A stretch of DNA of 64,000 nt from NCBI RefSeq assembly GCF_005517195.1, contig NZ_CP040244.1, positions 1,320,001 through 1,384,000 on the forward strand. Reading direction: 5' to 3'. The DNA is from Streptomyces vilmorinianum. GTDB lineage: Bacteria; Actinomycetota; Actinomycetes; Streptomycetales; Streptomycetaceae. Positions within the stretch are counted from its first letter, which is position 1, and each line of letters opens with the position of its first letter. Below are positions 52,802 through 60,972 of the stretch, piece by piece. The notes under the pieces were generated by a model. It made no database searches and was not told the origin of the DNA. It worked only from the letters and a program-made list of their open reading frames with translations. The position numbers were made by a program, and so were the translations under genes.

Positions 52802-53935
52802 ATGACACCCGTACGCCTCACCCGTACCGTCCTCGCCGCCACCGCCGTGGCCGCGCTCACCGCCACGGCCCTCGCCGCACCCGCGGTGGCGGCCGGCGCA
52901 CCGCACCAGCGGGACCACACCGCCACGCAGCAGACCCTCGACGCGGCGGTCGAGGCAGGTGTGCCCGGCGCCGTCGCCCAGGCCCGCGTCGGCCGGTCCG
53001 GCTGGACCGGGACGGCGGGCGAGCGCGGGGGCAAGGACCGCTACCGGGTCGGCTCGATCACCAAGACCTTCGTGGCCACCGTCCTCCTCCAGCTCCAGGC
53101 CGAGGGACGCCTCGATCTCGACGACCCGGTCGAGAAGTGGCTGCCCGGCGTGGTCCGGGGCAACGGCCACGACGGCCGGAAGATCACCGTCCGCCAGCTC
53201 CTCAACCACACCAGCGGCGTCTACAGCGTCACCTCCGACCCCGGATTCCAGGAGAAGGTCTTCGGCCCGGCCTTCCTGGAGCACCGCTACGACACCTGGA
53301 CGCCCGAGCAGCTCGTCGCCGTCGCGATGACCCACAAGCCGGACTTCGCGCCCGGCACCGACTGGAACTACTCCAACACCAACTACGTCCTGGCGGGCAT
53401 GGTGATCGAGAAGGCGACCGGCCGCCCGTACGGCAAGGAGGTCGAGCGCCGGATCATCAAGCCGCTCCATCTGCGCGCCACGAGCGTTCCCGGCACGAGC
53501 GTGACGATGCCGAAGCCGAGCTCACGGGCGTACTCGAAGCTCTCCGTCGACCCGAACGCGACGACGGTCCACGACGTCACCGAACTGAACCCGACCCTCG
53601 CCTACGCGGCGGGCGAGATGATCTCCGACTCCAACGACCTGCAGACCTTCTACCGCGCCCTGCTCAAGGGCAAGCTGCTCCCGAAGGCCGAACTGCGCGA
53701 GATGACGGACACGGTGGCCGTCAGCGCCGACGAGCCGGACATCCACTACGGACTCGGGCTGATGCGGCAGAGGCTGAGCTGCGGCAAGGAGGTGTGGGGC
53801 CACGGCGGCGGCATCCACGGCTCCTCGTCCCAGGCCCAGGTGACCCGGGACGGCGAGCACTCGCTCGCCATGAACTTCAACGCCGACTGGACGGGTGACA
53901 GTCAGAACGTCATCGAGGCCGAGTTCTGCGGCTGA
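52802..53935 (+). CDS. secreted serine hydrolase, class C beta-lactamase / DD-carboxypeptidase fold
   Basis: This 377-residue exported protein has a signal peptide (LTRTVLAATAVAALTATALAAPAVAA). Active-site motifs are SITK (Ser-x-x-Lys, about residue 87), YSN (about 192) and HGGG in place of KTG (about 340), the pattern of the Streptomyces R61 DD-peptidase family. It may trim peptidoglycan peptides. ATG 52802 has GGGGAACC upstream. It ends ten bases from the convergent AbiEi-like gene. Confidence 0.92.
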   Translation: MTPVRLTRTVLAATAVAALTATALAAPAVAAGAPHQRDHTATQQTLDAAVEAGVPGAVAQARVGRSGWTGTAGERGGKDRYRVGSITKTFVATVLLQLQAEGRLDLDDPVEKWLPGVVRGNGHDGRKITVRQLLNHTSGVYSVTSDPGFQEKVFGPAFLEHRYDTWTPEQLVAVAMTHKPDFAPGTDWNYSNTNYVLAGMVIEKATGRPYGKEVERRIIKPLHLRATSVPGTSVTMPKPSSRAYSKLSVDPNATTVHDVTELNPTLAYAAGEMISDSNDLQTFYRALLKGKLLPKAELREMTDTVAVSADEPDIHYGLGLMRQRLSCGKEVWGHGGGIHGSSSQAQVTRDGEHSLAMNFNADWTGDSQNVIEAEFCG

Positions 53936-53945
53936 TCCCCGTACG

Positions 53946-54953
53946 TCATCGGGGCAGGACGACGACGTAGGCGGCGGGCTGCCGGTCCGACGCGGCCATC
54001 AGGGCCGTGCGGACCACGGTGGCCTGCTGGTCCATCGCCTCGCGCAGCTTGCGCGGGGTGATGTGGACGACCGTGATGCCGAGCCGCTCCAGGTGCTCGC
54101 GCTTACGGGTGTACTCCGACCACAGCGCGTCGTCGTCCTGCCGCGGCGCCCGGGTGTCCAGCTCCACCGCCACCGCCTGGTCCGGCCAGTAGGCGTCGAG
54201 GCCGCCGAGGTGCGGGCCGCCCGGCAGGCGCAGGTCCACGTTCCACAGCGGGTCGGGCAGGGTGAACTCCCGGACCATCTCGTACAGCCGCTCCTCGGCG
54301 ATGCTCCGGCCCTCCGCGAGGAGCGAGTCGACGGCGTCCACCACGTGGGGCCGGGTGAGCAACCGGGCGCGGTTCAACTCCCGTACCACCGCTCCGGGTT
54401 CGCAGTGGCCACCGCGGACGGCCTCGGTGAGGAGCCGGCGCACCACGCCCGCGTCGCTCAGGTCGGCGACCGCGTCGGCGAGGGCCCGGGCGACCGGGGC
54501 GACGGGCACCCCGGTGATGTCGAGCGGCTCGGGCAGGTCCGGGGCGCGCACCACCTGGACCCAGCCGGTGGACCGCAGCCGGCGCGTGCGGGGCACCAGG
54601 ACGTCGATCCGGTCCAGGGAGAGCAGCGGGGGAGCGGACGAGAAGCGGTGCAGGGTGAGCGCGGCGAGCCCGGTGATCATCGCGTCGGGGCCCTGGGCCG
54701 GCACTCCGCCGGAGCGGCGGGCGTAGAGGAGCGCGGCCTGCAGCCGGTCCTCGCTGGTGGGCTGCCCGGGGTGGAGCAGGAAGACACCGGGCAGGATCTG
54801 CTGCCACCCTCCGCCCGGCCGGCAGTGCGCGGCGATCTCGGAGCCGGACAGCCCCTGGTCGCGCAACTGCGCGACGGACGCGACGCGTTGCCGGTCACCG
54901 ACGAGGGGGGAGAGGGGGAGGGTGCGGGGGGTGATGGGGGTGTTGTGGTTCAT
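53946..54953 (-). CDS. AbiEi-type N-domain fused to DUF559/Vsr-like nuclease fold
   Basis: In this 335-residue protein, residues 20-70 (ASVAQLRDQGLSGSEIAAHCRPGGGWQQILPGVFLLHPG) match the AbiEi antitoxin-type winged-helix start. The C-terminal 120 residues have a PD-(D/E)xK-like pattern: GLDAYWPDQAVAVELDTRAP and an HLERLGITVVHITPRKL strand. This architecture is common but uncharacterised in actinobacteria. No AbiEii toxin is adjacent, so it is an orphan. ATG 54953 was used; ribosome site weak. A bulged TTTAGG inverted repeat lies about 60 bases upstream. Confidence 0.8.
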   Translation of the reverse strand: MNHNTPITPRTLPLSPLVGDRQRVASVAQLRDQGLSGSEIAAHCRPGGGWQQILPGVFLLHPGQPTSEDRLQAALLYARRSGGVPAQGPDAMITGLAALTLHRFSSAPPLLSLDRIDVLVPRTRRLRSTGWVQVVRAPDLPEPLDITGVPVAPVARALADAVADLSDAGVVRRLLTEAVRGGHCEPGAVVRELNRARLLTRPHVVDAVDSLLAEGRSIAEERLYEMVREFTLPDPLWNVDLRLPGGPHLGGLDAYWPDQAVAVELDTRAPRQDDDALWSEYTRKREHLERLGITVVHITPRKLREAMDQQATVVRTALMAASDRQPAAYVVVLPR

Positions 54954-55010
54954 GCCGGGGGTCTTCCGCTCCCCGAGCCTCCGCTAACCGCTGTTACACG
55001 CCCGTCGACA

Positions 55011-55033
55011 TTTAGGGACAAGCTCGTCCTAAA
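55011..55033. promoter_or_regulatory. TTTAGG/CCTAAA inverted repeat upstream of AbiEi-like gene
   Basis: TTTAGG(G)AC and GTCCTAAA pair with one bulged G and a 6-base loop. It is AT-rich in a GC-rich setting, 58 bases from the AbiEi-like start, possibly an operator. Confidence 0.45.
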
Positions 55034-55094
55034 GTACGCGCGTTCGACTGCCGAAGAGGCGCGGGCGCGTCCGCCCCCTGTGCCCCTACGCACC

Positions 55095-55127
55095 GGGGTG
55101 CGGCGCCCATGCAAGGCGCCGCACCCC
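55095..55127 (-). terminator. 13-bp hairpin after second aminopeptidase gene
   Basis: Arms GGGGTGCGGCGCC (55095-55107) and GGCGCCGCACCCC (55115-55127) with a 7-base loop, 17 bases past the stop at 55144. Confidence 0.85.
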
Positions 55128-55143
55128 AGGGCCGTCCGCAGGA

Positions 55144-57714
55144 CTAGGCGCCCGCGTCACACGCCTGCGCCCGCAGCGCCCTCGCCAGGTCGTCCCGTGA
55201 CTCCAGGACCAGCCGGCGCAGCGCCGGGGCCGCGTCCCCGTGCGCGGCGAGCCACGCGTCGGTCGCCGCGAGGGTCCGCTCGTCGTCCTGCAGCCCCGGG
55301 AACAGCCCGCGCACCACGTCCATGCCGATCTGGATCGAACGCTCGGCCCACACCCGCTCGATCGCGGCGAAGTACTTCTCCGCGTACGGCGCGATCAGCT
55401 CCCGCTGGGAGGGCTGGGCGAAGCCCGCGATCGTCGCCTCCACCAGCGCGTTCGACAGCGTGTCCGACTCGACGACCTGCGCCCACGCCTGCGCCTTGAC
55501 CGCCGCCGACGGCCGGGCCGCCAGGCAGCGGACCTGGTGACGCTTGCCGGTCGCCGTGTCGTCACGGGCCAGCTCCTCGCCGATCCGCGCCTCGTCCGCC
55601 CGGCCGTGCGCGGCCAGCGGCTCGAGGAACGACCAGCGCAGCTCCTGGTCGACATCGAGGCCGTCGACCGAGGCCGTGCCCGCGAGCAGCCCCTCCAGGA
55701 GCTGGAAGTCCGCGTCCGAGTCGGCGGCCGCCGCGAAGAACCGCGCCCAGGTCAGCTGGTGCTCGCTGCCCGGCTCGGCCAGGCGCAGCTCACGCAGCCC
55801 GCCCTCGGCGAGCAGCCGGCCGCCCTCGGCGCGCCACCCGGGCGCCGCGTAGTGGGTGACCGCCGCCCGCGCCCAGGCGTGCACCATCTGCAGCACGCCG
55901 ATGTCCGTCTCACGGCCCGCGAAGGCCAGCGCGACCGCCACGAAATCCCGAGCCGGCATCAGGCCGTCCCGCGTCATGTTCCACAGCGCCGACCAGCACA
56001 GGGCCCGCGCCAGCGGGTCCGTGATGTCGCCCAGGTGCGCCCGCAGCGTCGCGAGCGACCGCTCGTCGAAGCGGATCTTGCAGTAGGTCAGGTCGTCGTC
56101 GTTGACCAGGACGAGCTCCGGCCGCTCGGCGCCCGCCAGCTCCGCCACGACCGTCCGCGCCCCGGTGACATCCGCCTCGGCCCGCGCGTACCGCACCAGT
56201 TCGCCGCCGGGCGACAGCCGGTAGAGCCCCACCGCCGCCCGGTGCGGGCGCAGCTCCTCGCCCGCCTGGACGACGGCCAGCTCGGTGATCCGGCCCTCCG
56301 CGTCGTACGTCACCTCGGGCGTCAGCGTGTTGACGCCCGCGGTCTGCAGCCAGGACCGCGACCACGCCTTCATGTCGCGCCCGGAGGTCTCCTCCAGTAC
56401 GGACAGCAGATCGGCCAGGCGCGTGTTCCCGTACGCGTGGCGCTTGAAGTAGCGGCGCGCGCCCTCCAGGAACGCGTCCCGCCCCGCGTACGCCACCAGC
56501 TGCTTCAGCACCGACGCGCCCTTGGCGTACGTGATGCCGTCGAAGTTCAGCTTGGCGTCCTCCAGGTCACGGATGTCGGCCGTGATCGGGTGCGTGGACG
56601 GCAGCTGGTCGGCCCGGTACGCCCACGCCTTGCGGTTGTTGGCGAAGGTCACCCAGCTGTTGGTGAAGCGCGTCGCCTCCGCCAGCGAGAACGAGCCCAT
56701 GAAGTCGGCGAAGGACTCCTTCAGCCACAGGTCGTCCCACCACACCATGGTGACCAGGTCGCCGAACCACATGTGCGCCATCTCGTGCAGGATGACGTTC
56801 GCCCGGCGCTCGTAGGCGGCCTGGGTGACCTTGCCCCGGTAGATGTACTCCTCGCGGAAGGTCACCATGCCCGGGTTCTCCATCGCGCCGAGGTTGTACT
56901 CGGGGACGAAGGCCTGGTCGTACTTCCCGAAGGGGTACGGGTAGTCGAAGTTGTCGTGGAAGAAGTCGAAGCCCTGCTTGGTGACCAGGAAGACGTCGTC
57001 CGCGTCGAAGTGCTTGGCGAGCCCCTTGCGGCACATCGCGCCGAGCGGGATCTCGATCTCGCCCCGCTTGTAGGTGTCCGTGACGTAGTGGTACGGGCCG
57101 GCGACCACGCACGTGATGTACGTCGAGATGGGCGCCGTCTCCGCGAACCGCCACACCCCGTCGCCGTCCTGCTCCCCGGCGCCGTTGCTCCACACCGTCC
57201 AGCCCTCGGGCGCGGTCACCGAGAAGCGGTGAGGGGCCTTCAGGTCGGGCTGCTCGAACGTGGCGTACACCCGGCGGGCGTCGGCCGGCTCGTACTGCGT
57301 GTAGAGGTAGACCTCGCCGTCCTCCGGGTCGACGAAGCGGTGCATGCCCTCGCCGGTCCGGCTGTACGCGCACTGCGCGTCCACCACCAGCACGTTCTCG
57401 TCCTCGAGACCGTCGAGCGCGATCCGCGAGCCGTCGAAGACGACCGCCGGGTCCAGGGCGCGCCCGTTCAGCTCCACCGAGGTCACGGAGGGGGCGATCA
57501 GGTCCACGAAGGTGGCCGAGCCCGCGGCGGCGTCCGTGCGGCGGAAGCGGATCGTCGTCACCGAGCGGAAGGTGCGGACCCCCTCGCCGGACGCGCCGGA
57601 CGCGCCGGGCTCGCCGATCGCGGAGCGCAGGTCCAGGGCGACCTCGTACCCGTCGACGGACAGCAGCGCGGCCCGCTCGCGGGCCTCGTCGCGGGACAGA
57701 TTCTCACCGGGCAC
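55144..57714 (-). CDS. pepN: aminopeptidase N paralogue (M1 family)
   Basis: This 856-residue protein is collinear with the aminopeptidase at 42237: GAMENPG (about residue 276), HEMAHMWFGDLVTMVWWDDLWLKESFA (zinc ligands, about 308-331) and the same C-terminal helical domain with YAEKYFAAIERVWAERS. The catalytic motifs are intact. GTG 57714 has AAGGAG five bases upstream; GTG 57720 abuts that site. Two such genes 10 kb apart imply an old duplication with probable specialisation. Divergent from the DsbA-like gene. Confidence 0.96.
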   Translation of the reverse strand: MPGENLSRDEARERAALLSVDGYEVALDLRSAIGEPGASGASGEGVRTFRSVTTIRFRRTDAAAGSATFVDLIAPSVTSVELNGRALDPAVVFDGSRIALDGLEDENVLVVDAQCAYSRTGEGMHRFVDPEDGEVYLYTQYEPADARRVYATFEQPDLKAPHRFSVTAPEGWTVWSNGAGEQDGDGVWRFAETAPISTYITCVVAGPYHYVTDTYKRGEIEIPLGAMCRKGLAKHFDADDVFLVTKQGFDFFHDNFDYPYPFGKYDQAFVPEYNLGAMENPGMVTFREEYIYRGKVTQAAYERRANVILHEMAHMWFGDLVTMVWWDDLWLKESFADFMGSFSLAEATRFTNSWVTFANNRKAWAYRADQLPSTHPITADIRDLEDAKLNFDGITYAKGASVLKQLVAYAGRDAFLEGARRYFKRHAYGNTRLADLLSVLEETSGRDMKAWSRSWLQTAGVNTLTPEVTYDAEGRITELAVVQAGEELRPHRAAVGLYRLSPGGELVRYARAEADVTGARTVVAELAGAERPELVLVNDDDLTYCKIRFDERSLATLRAHLGDITDPLARALCWSALWNMTRDGLMPARDFVAVALAFAGRETDIGVLQMVHAWARAAVTHYAAPGWRAEGGRLLAEGGLRELRLAEPGSEHQLTWARFFAAAADSDADFQLLEGLLAGTASVDGLDVDQELRWSFLEPLAAHGRADEARIGEELARDDTATGKRHQVRCLAARPSAAVKAQAWAQVVESDTLSNALVEATIAGFAQPSQRELIAPYAEKYFAAIERVWAERSIQIGMDVVRGLFPGLQDDERTLAATDAWLAAHGDAAPALRRLVLESRDDLARALRAQACDAGA

Positions 57715-57850
57715 GGTCACTCCTTCGTGGCTCGTTCGAAACAGCACCGATCCTCCCATGTGCCGCTGACACGCGGCACGGGGGGAATGCGTCGGCCTGC
57801 TGGTGACGTTGCTCCGTCTGGCGCACAGACAACCATCACTGAGGAGTGAC

Positions 57851-58486
57851 ATGTCCGAGAGCAGGACCACCGCCGACTTCTGGTTCGACCCGCTCTGCCC
57901 CTGGGCCTGGATGACGTCCCGCTGGATGCTGGAAGTGGAGAAGGTGCGCCCGGTCGACGTGCGCTGGAAGGTGATGAGCCTGGCCGTCCTCAACGAGGAC
58001 AAGCTGGACGAGGTCCCGGCCGAGTACCGCGAGATGCTGGAGACGAAGGCCTGGGGTCCGGTCCGCGTGGTGATCGCGGCCCAGCAGCTGCACGGCGACG
58101 AGGTCGTCGGCAAGCTCTACACCGCGCTCGGCACCCGCTTCCACAACAACGGCGAGGGCCCCACGCGCGAGGCGGTCGTCTCCGCCCTGGAGGAGGTCGG
58201 CCTGCCGGCCGAGCTGGCCGAGTACGCCGACAAGGACGTCTACGACACCGAGCTGCGCGCCTCCCACAAGGAGGGCATCGACAAGGTCGGCCAGGACGTC
58301 GGCACGCCGGTGATCTCCGTTCCGGGCGCGGACGGCGAGGAGGTCGCCTTCTTCGGTCCGGTCGTCACCCCGACCCCACGCGGCGAGGCGGCGGCCCGGC
58401 TGTGGGACGGCACGCTGCTCGTGGCGTCGACGCCCGGCTTCTACGAGATCAAGCGCACGCGGACGGCGGGTCCGAGCTTCGAGTAG
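57851..58486 (+). CDS. DsbA-family protein, Rv2466c-like, with CPWA active site
   Basis: This 211-residue thioredoxin-fold protein is closely similar along its length to mycobacterial mycothiol-dependent reductase Rv2466c (ADFWFDPLCPWAWMTSRW, AWGPVRVVIAAQQLHG, GTPVISVPG, FFGPVVTPTPRGE, FYEIKRTRT). The usual CPWC is CPWA here, so only the first, nucleophilic Cys remains. It could still work with mycothiol by a monothiol mechanism. ATG 57851 follows GAGGAGTGAC; the frame is open to 57803 without a site. A T-tailed terminator follows. Confidence 0.9.
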   Translation: MSESRTTADFWFDPLCPWAWMTSRWMLEVEKVRPVDVRWKVMSLAVLNEDKLDEVPAEYREMLETKAWGPVRVVIAAQQLHGDEVVGKLYTALGTRFHNNGEGPTREAVVSALEEVGLPAELAEYADKDVYDTELRASHKEGIDKVGQDVGTPVISVPGADGEEVAFFGPVVTPTPRGEAAARLWDGTLLVASTPGFYEIKRTRTAGPSFE

Positions 58487-58495
58487 TCCCTCTGC

Positions 58496-58539
58496 GGACG
58501 GCCCCCGTGATGCGCGCCATCACGGGGGCCGTCCTTTTT
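58496..58539 (+). terminator. intrinsic terminator with T-tract
   Basis: Perfect 17-bp stem (58496-58512 with 58518-58534), 5-base loop, then TTTTT. It is the only classical Rho-independent terminator I found in the window, directly after the DsbA-like gene. Confidence 0.95.
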
Positions 58540-58608
58540 CCGCCTGCCCGGTGACGGTTGAGAAGACGATCACGAGCAGGACGCCAGGGGGCGGTGGTCG
58601 GAGGAAGG

Positions 58609-59253
58609 TCAGAAGGAGATCAGCGGGACGGAGGCCTTGGCCGTCAGGTAGCGCTTGTGCACGTCCTGCCAGTTGACGACCTGCCACATGGCCTCGATGA
58701 AGTCGACCTTCTGGTTCTTGTACTGGAGGTAGAAGGCGTGCTCCCAGGCGTCGAAGACCAGGATCGGCACCGAGCCCTGGCCGACGTTGCCCTGGTGGTC
58801 GTAGACCTGCTCGACGATCAGCCGGCCGCTGACCGGCTCGTACGCGAGGACACCCCAGCCGGAGCCCTGGGTGGTCGCGGAGGCCTTGGTCAGCTGGGCC
58901 TTGAACTTCGCGAAGGAGCCGAAGGACTCGGTGATCGCGTCCGCGAGCTCACCGACACCGTCGGCCGCCAGCGGCTCGCCGCCGCCACCGTCCTTCGGGC
59001 TGTCCATGTTGTTCCAGTAGATGCTGTGCAGGATGTGGCCGGAGAGGTGGAACGCGAGGTTCTTCTCCAGGCCGTTGATCGCGCCCCACTGCTCCTTGTC
59101 GCGCGCCTCTTCCAGCTGCTCCAGGGTGTCGTTCGCGCCCTTGACGTACGCGGCGTGGTGCTTGTCGTGGTGCAGCTCGATGATCTGCGGATTGATCACC
59201 GGCTCCAGAGCCGCGTAGTCGTACGGCAGTTCCGGAAGTGTGTAGATCGCCAT
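58609..59253 (-). CDS. sodF: iron(-zinc) superoxide dismutase
   Basis: This 214-residue Fe/Mn-fold enzyme has metal ligands in [13 protein letters not shown] (first His), [12 protein letters not shown] (second), and [15 protein letters not shown] (Asp and His). The Streptomyces type is FeZn SodF. It removes superoxide in the cytoplasm. ATG 59253 follows GAGAGG. A Nur-type box lies 26 bases upstream, fitting known repression of sodF by Nur when nickel is present, when NiSOD takes over. Fe versus Mn use cannot be settled from sequence alone. Confidence 0.94.
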   Translation of the reverse strand: MAIYTLPELPYDYAALEPVINPQIIELHHDKHHAAYVKGANDTLEQLEEARDKEQWGAINGLEKNLAFHLSGHILHSIYWNNMDSPKDGGGGEPLAADGVGELADAITESFGSFAKFKAQLTKASATTQGSGWGVLAYEPVSGRLIVEQVYDHQGNVGQGSVPILVFDAWEHAFYLQYKNQKVDFIEAMWQVVNWQDVHKRYLTAKASVPLISF

Positions 59254-59278
59254 GTGCCGAGCCTCTCGCTGCTGCTTA

Positions 59279-59295
59279 TTGCAACCTCTATGCAA
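59279..59295 (-). promoter_or_regulatory. candidate Nur box before sodF
   Basis: On the gene strand TTGCAT-AGAGG-TTGCAA, two TTGCA-type hexamers five bases apart, matching the reported form of the Nur box (TTGCAA-N5-TTGCAA). Position fits operator overlap with the promoter. Confidence 0.65.
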
Positions 59296-59367
59296 GTGCA
59301 GGCTAGCAGCAGGTGTGGGAGAAGTTGATCAGCCCTTGGTCGTAGGTCCCCGGTCCCGGACACGACA

Positions 59368-59402
59368 GAACCCCCGGGCCGCGGGGAGCGGTCCGGGGGT
59401 TC
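59368..59402 (-). terminator. 15-bp hairpin after the first amino-acid permease
   Basis: Arms GAACCCCCGGGCCGC (59368-59382) and GCGGTCCGGGGGTTC (59388-59402) pair with one G-T, 5-base loop. Adjoins three TTCCGGGG tandem copies. Confidence 0.75.
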
Positions 59403-59423
59403 CGGGGTTCCGGGGTTCCGGGG
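59400..59423. repeat. TTCCGGGG octamer x3
   Basis: Three perfect tandem copies, between permease stop (59438) and its terminator hairpin. Confidence 0.85.
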
Positions 59424-59437
59424 GAGTCGAGCGGGCG

Positions 59438-60856
59438 TCAGGCGTCCTGAGGGGCCGCCTTCGCCGTCTTCTGGCGGATGTACCCGATCGCGGCGAGCAC
59501 GAGGGTCAGGCCGCCCGTGTAGTACAGCTGCACCCGGGTGCCCTCCTCACGCGCCATCAGGAAGAAGATCGCCGCCATGCCGGCCAGCGCCACCCAGGTC
59601 AGCACCGGGAACGCCCACATCTTCACGACCAGCTTCTCGGGCGCCTCGCGCTCGGTCCGGCGGCGCAGCAGCAGCTGCGAGACGGCGATGAAGAACCAGA
59701 CGACGAGGATGATCGCGCCGATGGTGTTCAGGAGCCAGATGAAGATGTCGTCGGGACGCCAGTAGCTGAGCAGGACGCACGCGAAGCCGAAGACCGAGGA
59801 GACGAGGACCGCGGGGCGCGGCACGCCGCCGGAGGTCTGGCCCAGCGCCTTCGGGCCCTGGCCGCGGGCGACCAGCGAGGTGGCCATCCGGGAGGCGCCG
59901 TAGATGTTGGCGTTCATGGCCGACAGCAGGGCGATCAGGACGACGACCTTCATGATGTGGCCGGCGGCCGGGATGCCCAGGTGGTCGAGGGTGGCGACGT
60001 ACGGGCCCTGCTCGGCGACCGCCTTGTCGTTCCAGGGGACGAGGGTGACGATGACCGCCATCGAGCCGATGTAGAAGAGCGCGATGCGCCACATCGCCGT
60101 ACGGACGGCCTTGGCGACGCCCTTCACGGGGTGCTCGGACTCGGCCGCGGCGATGGTGACCGTCTCCAGACCGCCGTACGCGAAGACGGAGGCGAGCAGT
60201 CCGACGATCAGGCCCTCGGAGCCGTGGGGGAAGAAGCCGCCGTCACCGGTGAGGTTCGCGGTGCCGGGGGCGTCCGTGCCGGGCAGGACGCCGACGATGG
60301 CGAGCACGCCGATGCCGAGGAAGAGGACGATCGCGCCGACCTTGAGCGCGGCGAACCAGAACTCGAACTCGCCGAAGTTCTTCACGGCCGCCAGGTTGGT
60401 GACGCAGAACACCAGCATGAAGAGGGCCACCCAGGCCCACTCCGCGGTGCCGGGGAACCAGCCGGTCATGATCTTCGCCGCGCCGATGCCCTCCAGGCCG
60501 ACGGCCACGCAGAGCAGGAACCAGAAGGACCAGCCCGCCGTGAATCCGGCCCACGGGCCGATGGCCCGCTCGGCGTGGACGGAGAAGGAGCCGGAGGCGG
60601 GGTTCGCCGCCGACATCTCGCCGAGCATGCGCATGACGAGCATGACGAGCAGCCCGGAGATCGCGTAGGCGACCACGATCGAGGGGCCGGCGGCGGCGAT
60701 ACCGGCGCCGGAGCCGACGAAGAGTCCTGCGCCGATGACACCGCCGAGGGCGATCATCGAGAGATGGCGCTGCTTGAGGCCGTGGGTGAGTCCGTGCGAG
60801 GGGGTCGCCGTGTCGTCCTTGCGGTCGACGGGCGCGGGCGCGGTGGTCCGTGACAT
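59438..60856 (-). CDS. amino-acid permease (APC superfamily)
   Basis: This 472-residue, twelve-helix transporter has the family start LKQRHLSMIALGGVIGAGLFVGSGAGIAAAGPSIV and GEFEFWFAALKVGAI in helix 6. It belongs to the GABA/aromatic/proline permease group; the substrate is unknown. ATG 60856 has AGGGCGG upstream. TATAGC on the gene strand (around 60938-60943) could be a -10 box. The paralogue at 60973 lies directly upstream in the same orientation. Confidence 0.93.
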   Translation of the reverse strand: MSRTTAPAPVDRKDDTATPSHGLTHGLKQRHLSMIALGGVIGAGLFVGSGAGIAAAGPSIVVAYAISGLLVMLVMRMLGEMSAANPASGSFSVHAERAIGPWAGFTAGWSFWFLLCVAVGLEGIGAAKIMTGWFPGTAEWAWVALFMLVFCVTNLAAVKNFGEFEFWFAALKVGAIVLFLGIGVLAIVGVLPGTDAPGTANLTGDGGFFPHGSEGLIVGLLASVFAYGGLETVTIAAAESEHPVKGVAKAVRTAMWRIALFYIGSMAVIVTLVPWNDKAVAEQGPYVATLDHLGIPAAGHIMKVVVLIALLSAMNANIYGASRMATSLVARGQGPKALGQTSGGVPRPAVLVSSVFGFACVLLSYWRPDDIFIWLLNTIGAIILVVWFFIAVSQLLLRRRTEREAPEKLVVKMWAFPVLTWVALAGMAAIFFLMAREEGTRVQLYYTGGLTLVLAAIGYIRQKTAKAAPQDA

Positions 60857-60972
60857 GGGCCGCCCTGTTCATTGGCTGCGAGGGGGGGAACGGCCCACAG
60901 TCTGGGTGGGTGCACCGCTCACAGGGAACACATGTCCGCTATACGGTCACGATCTTGACGCAAAGTGAAGAT

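Noticed and set aside
55240..57849. Plus-strand 869-codon frame opposite the second aminopeptidase gene
   Set aside because: Arg/Val/Leu-rich antisense shadow of an intact M1 aminopeptidase.
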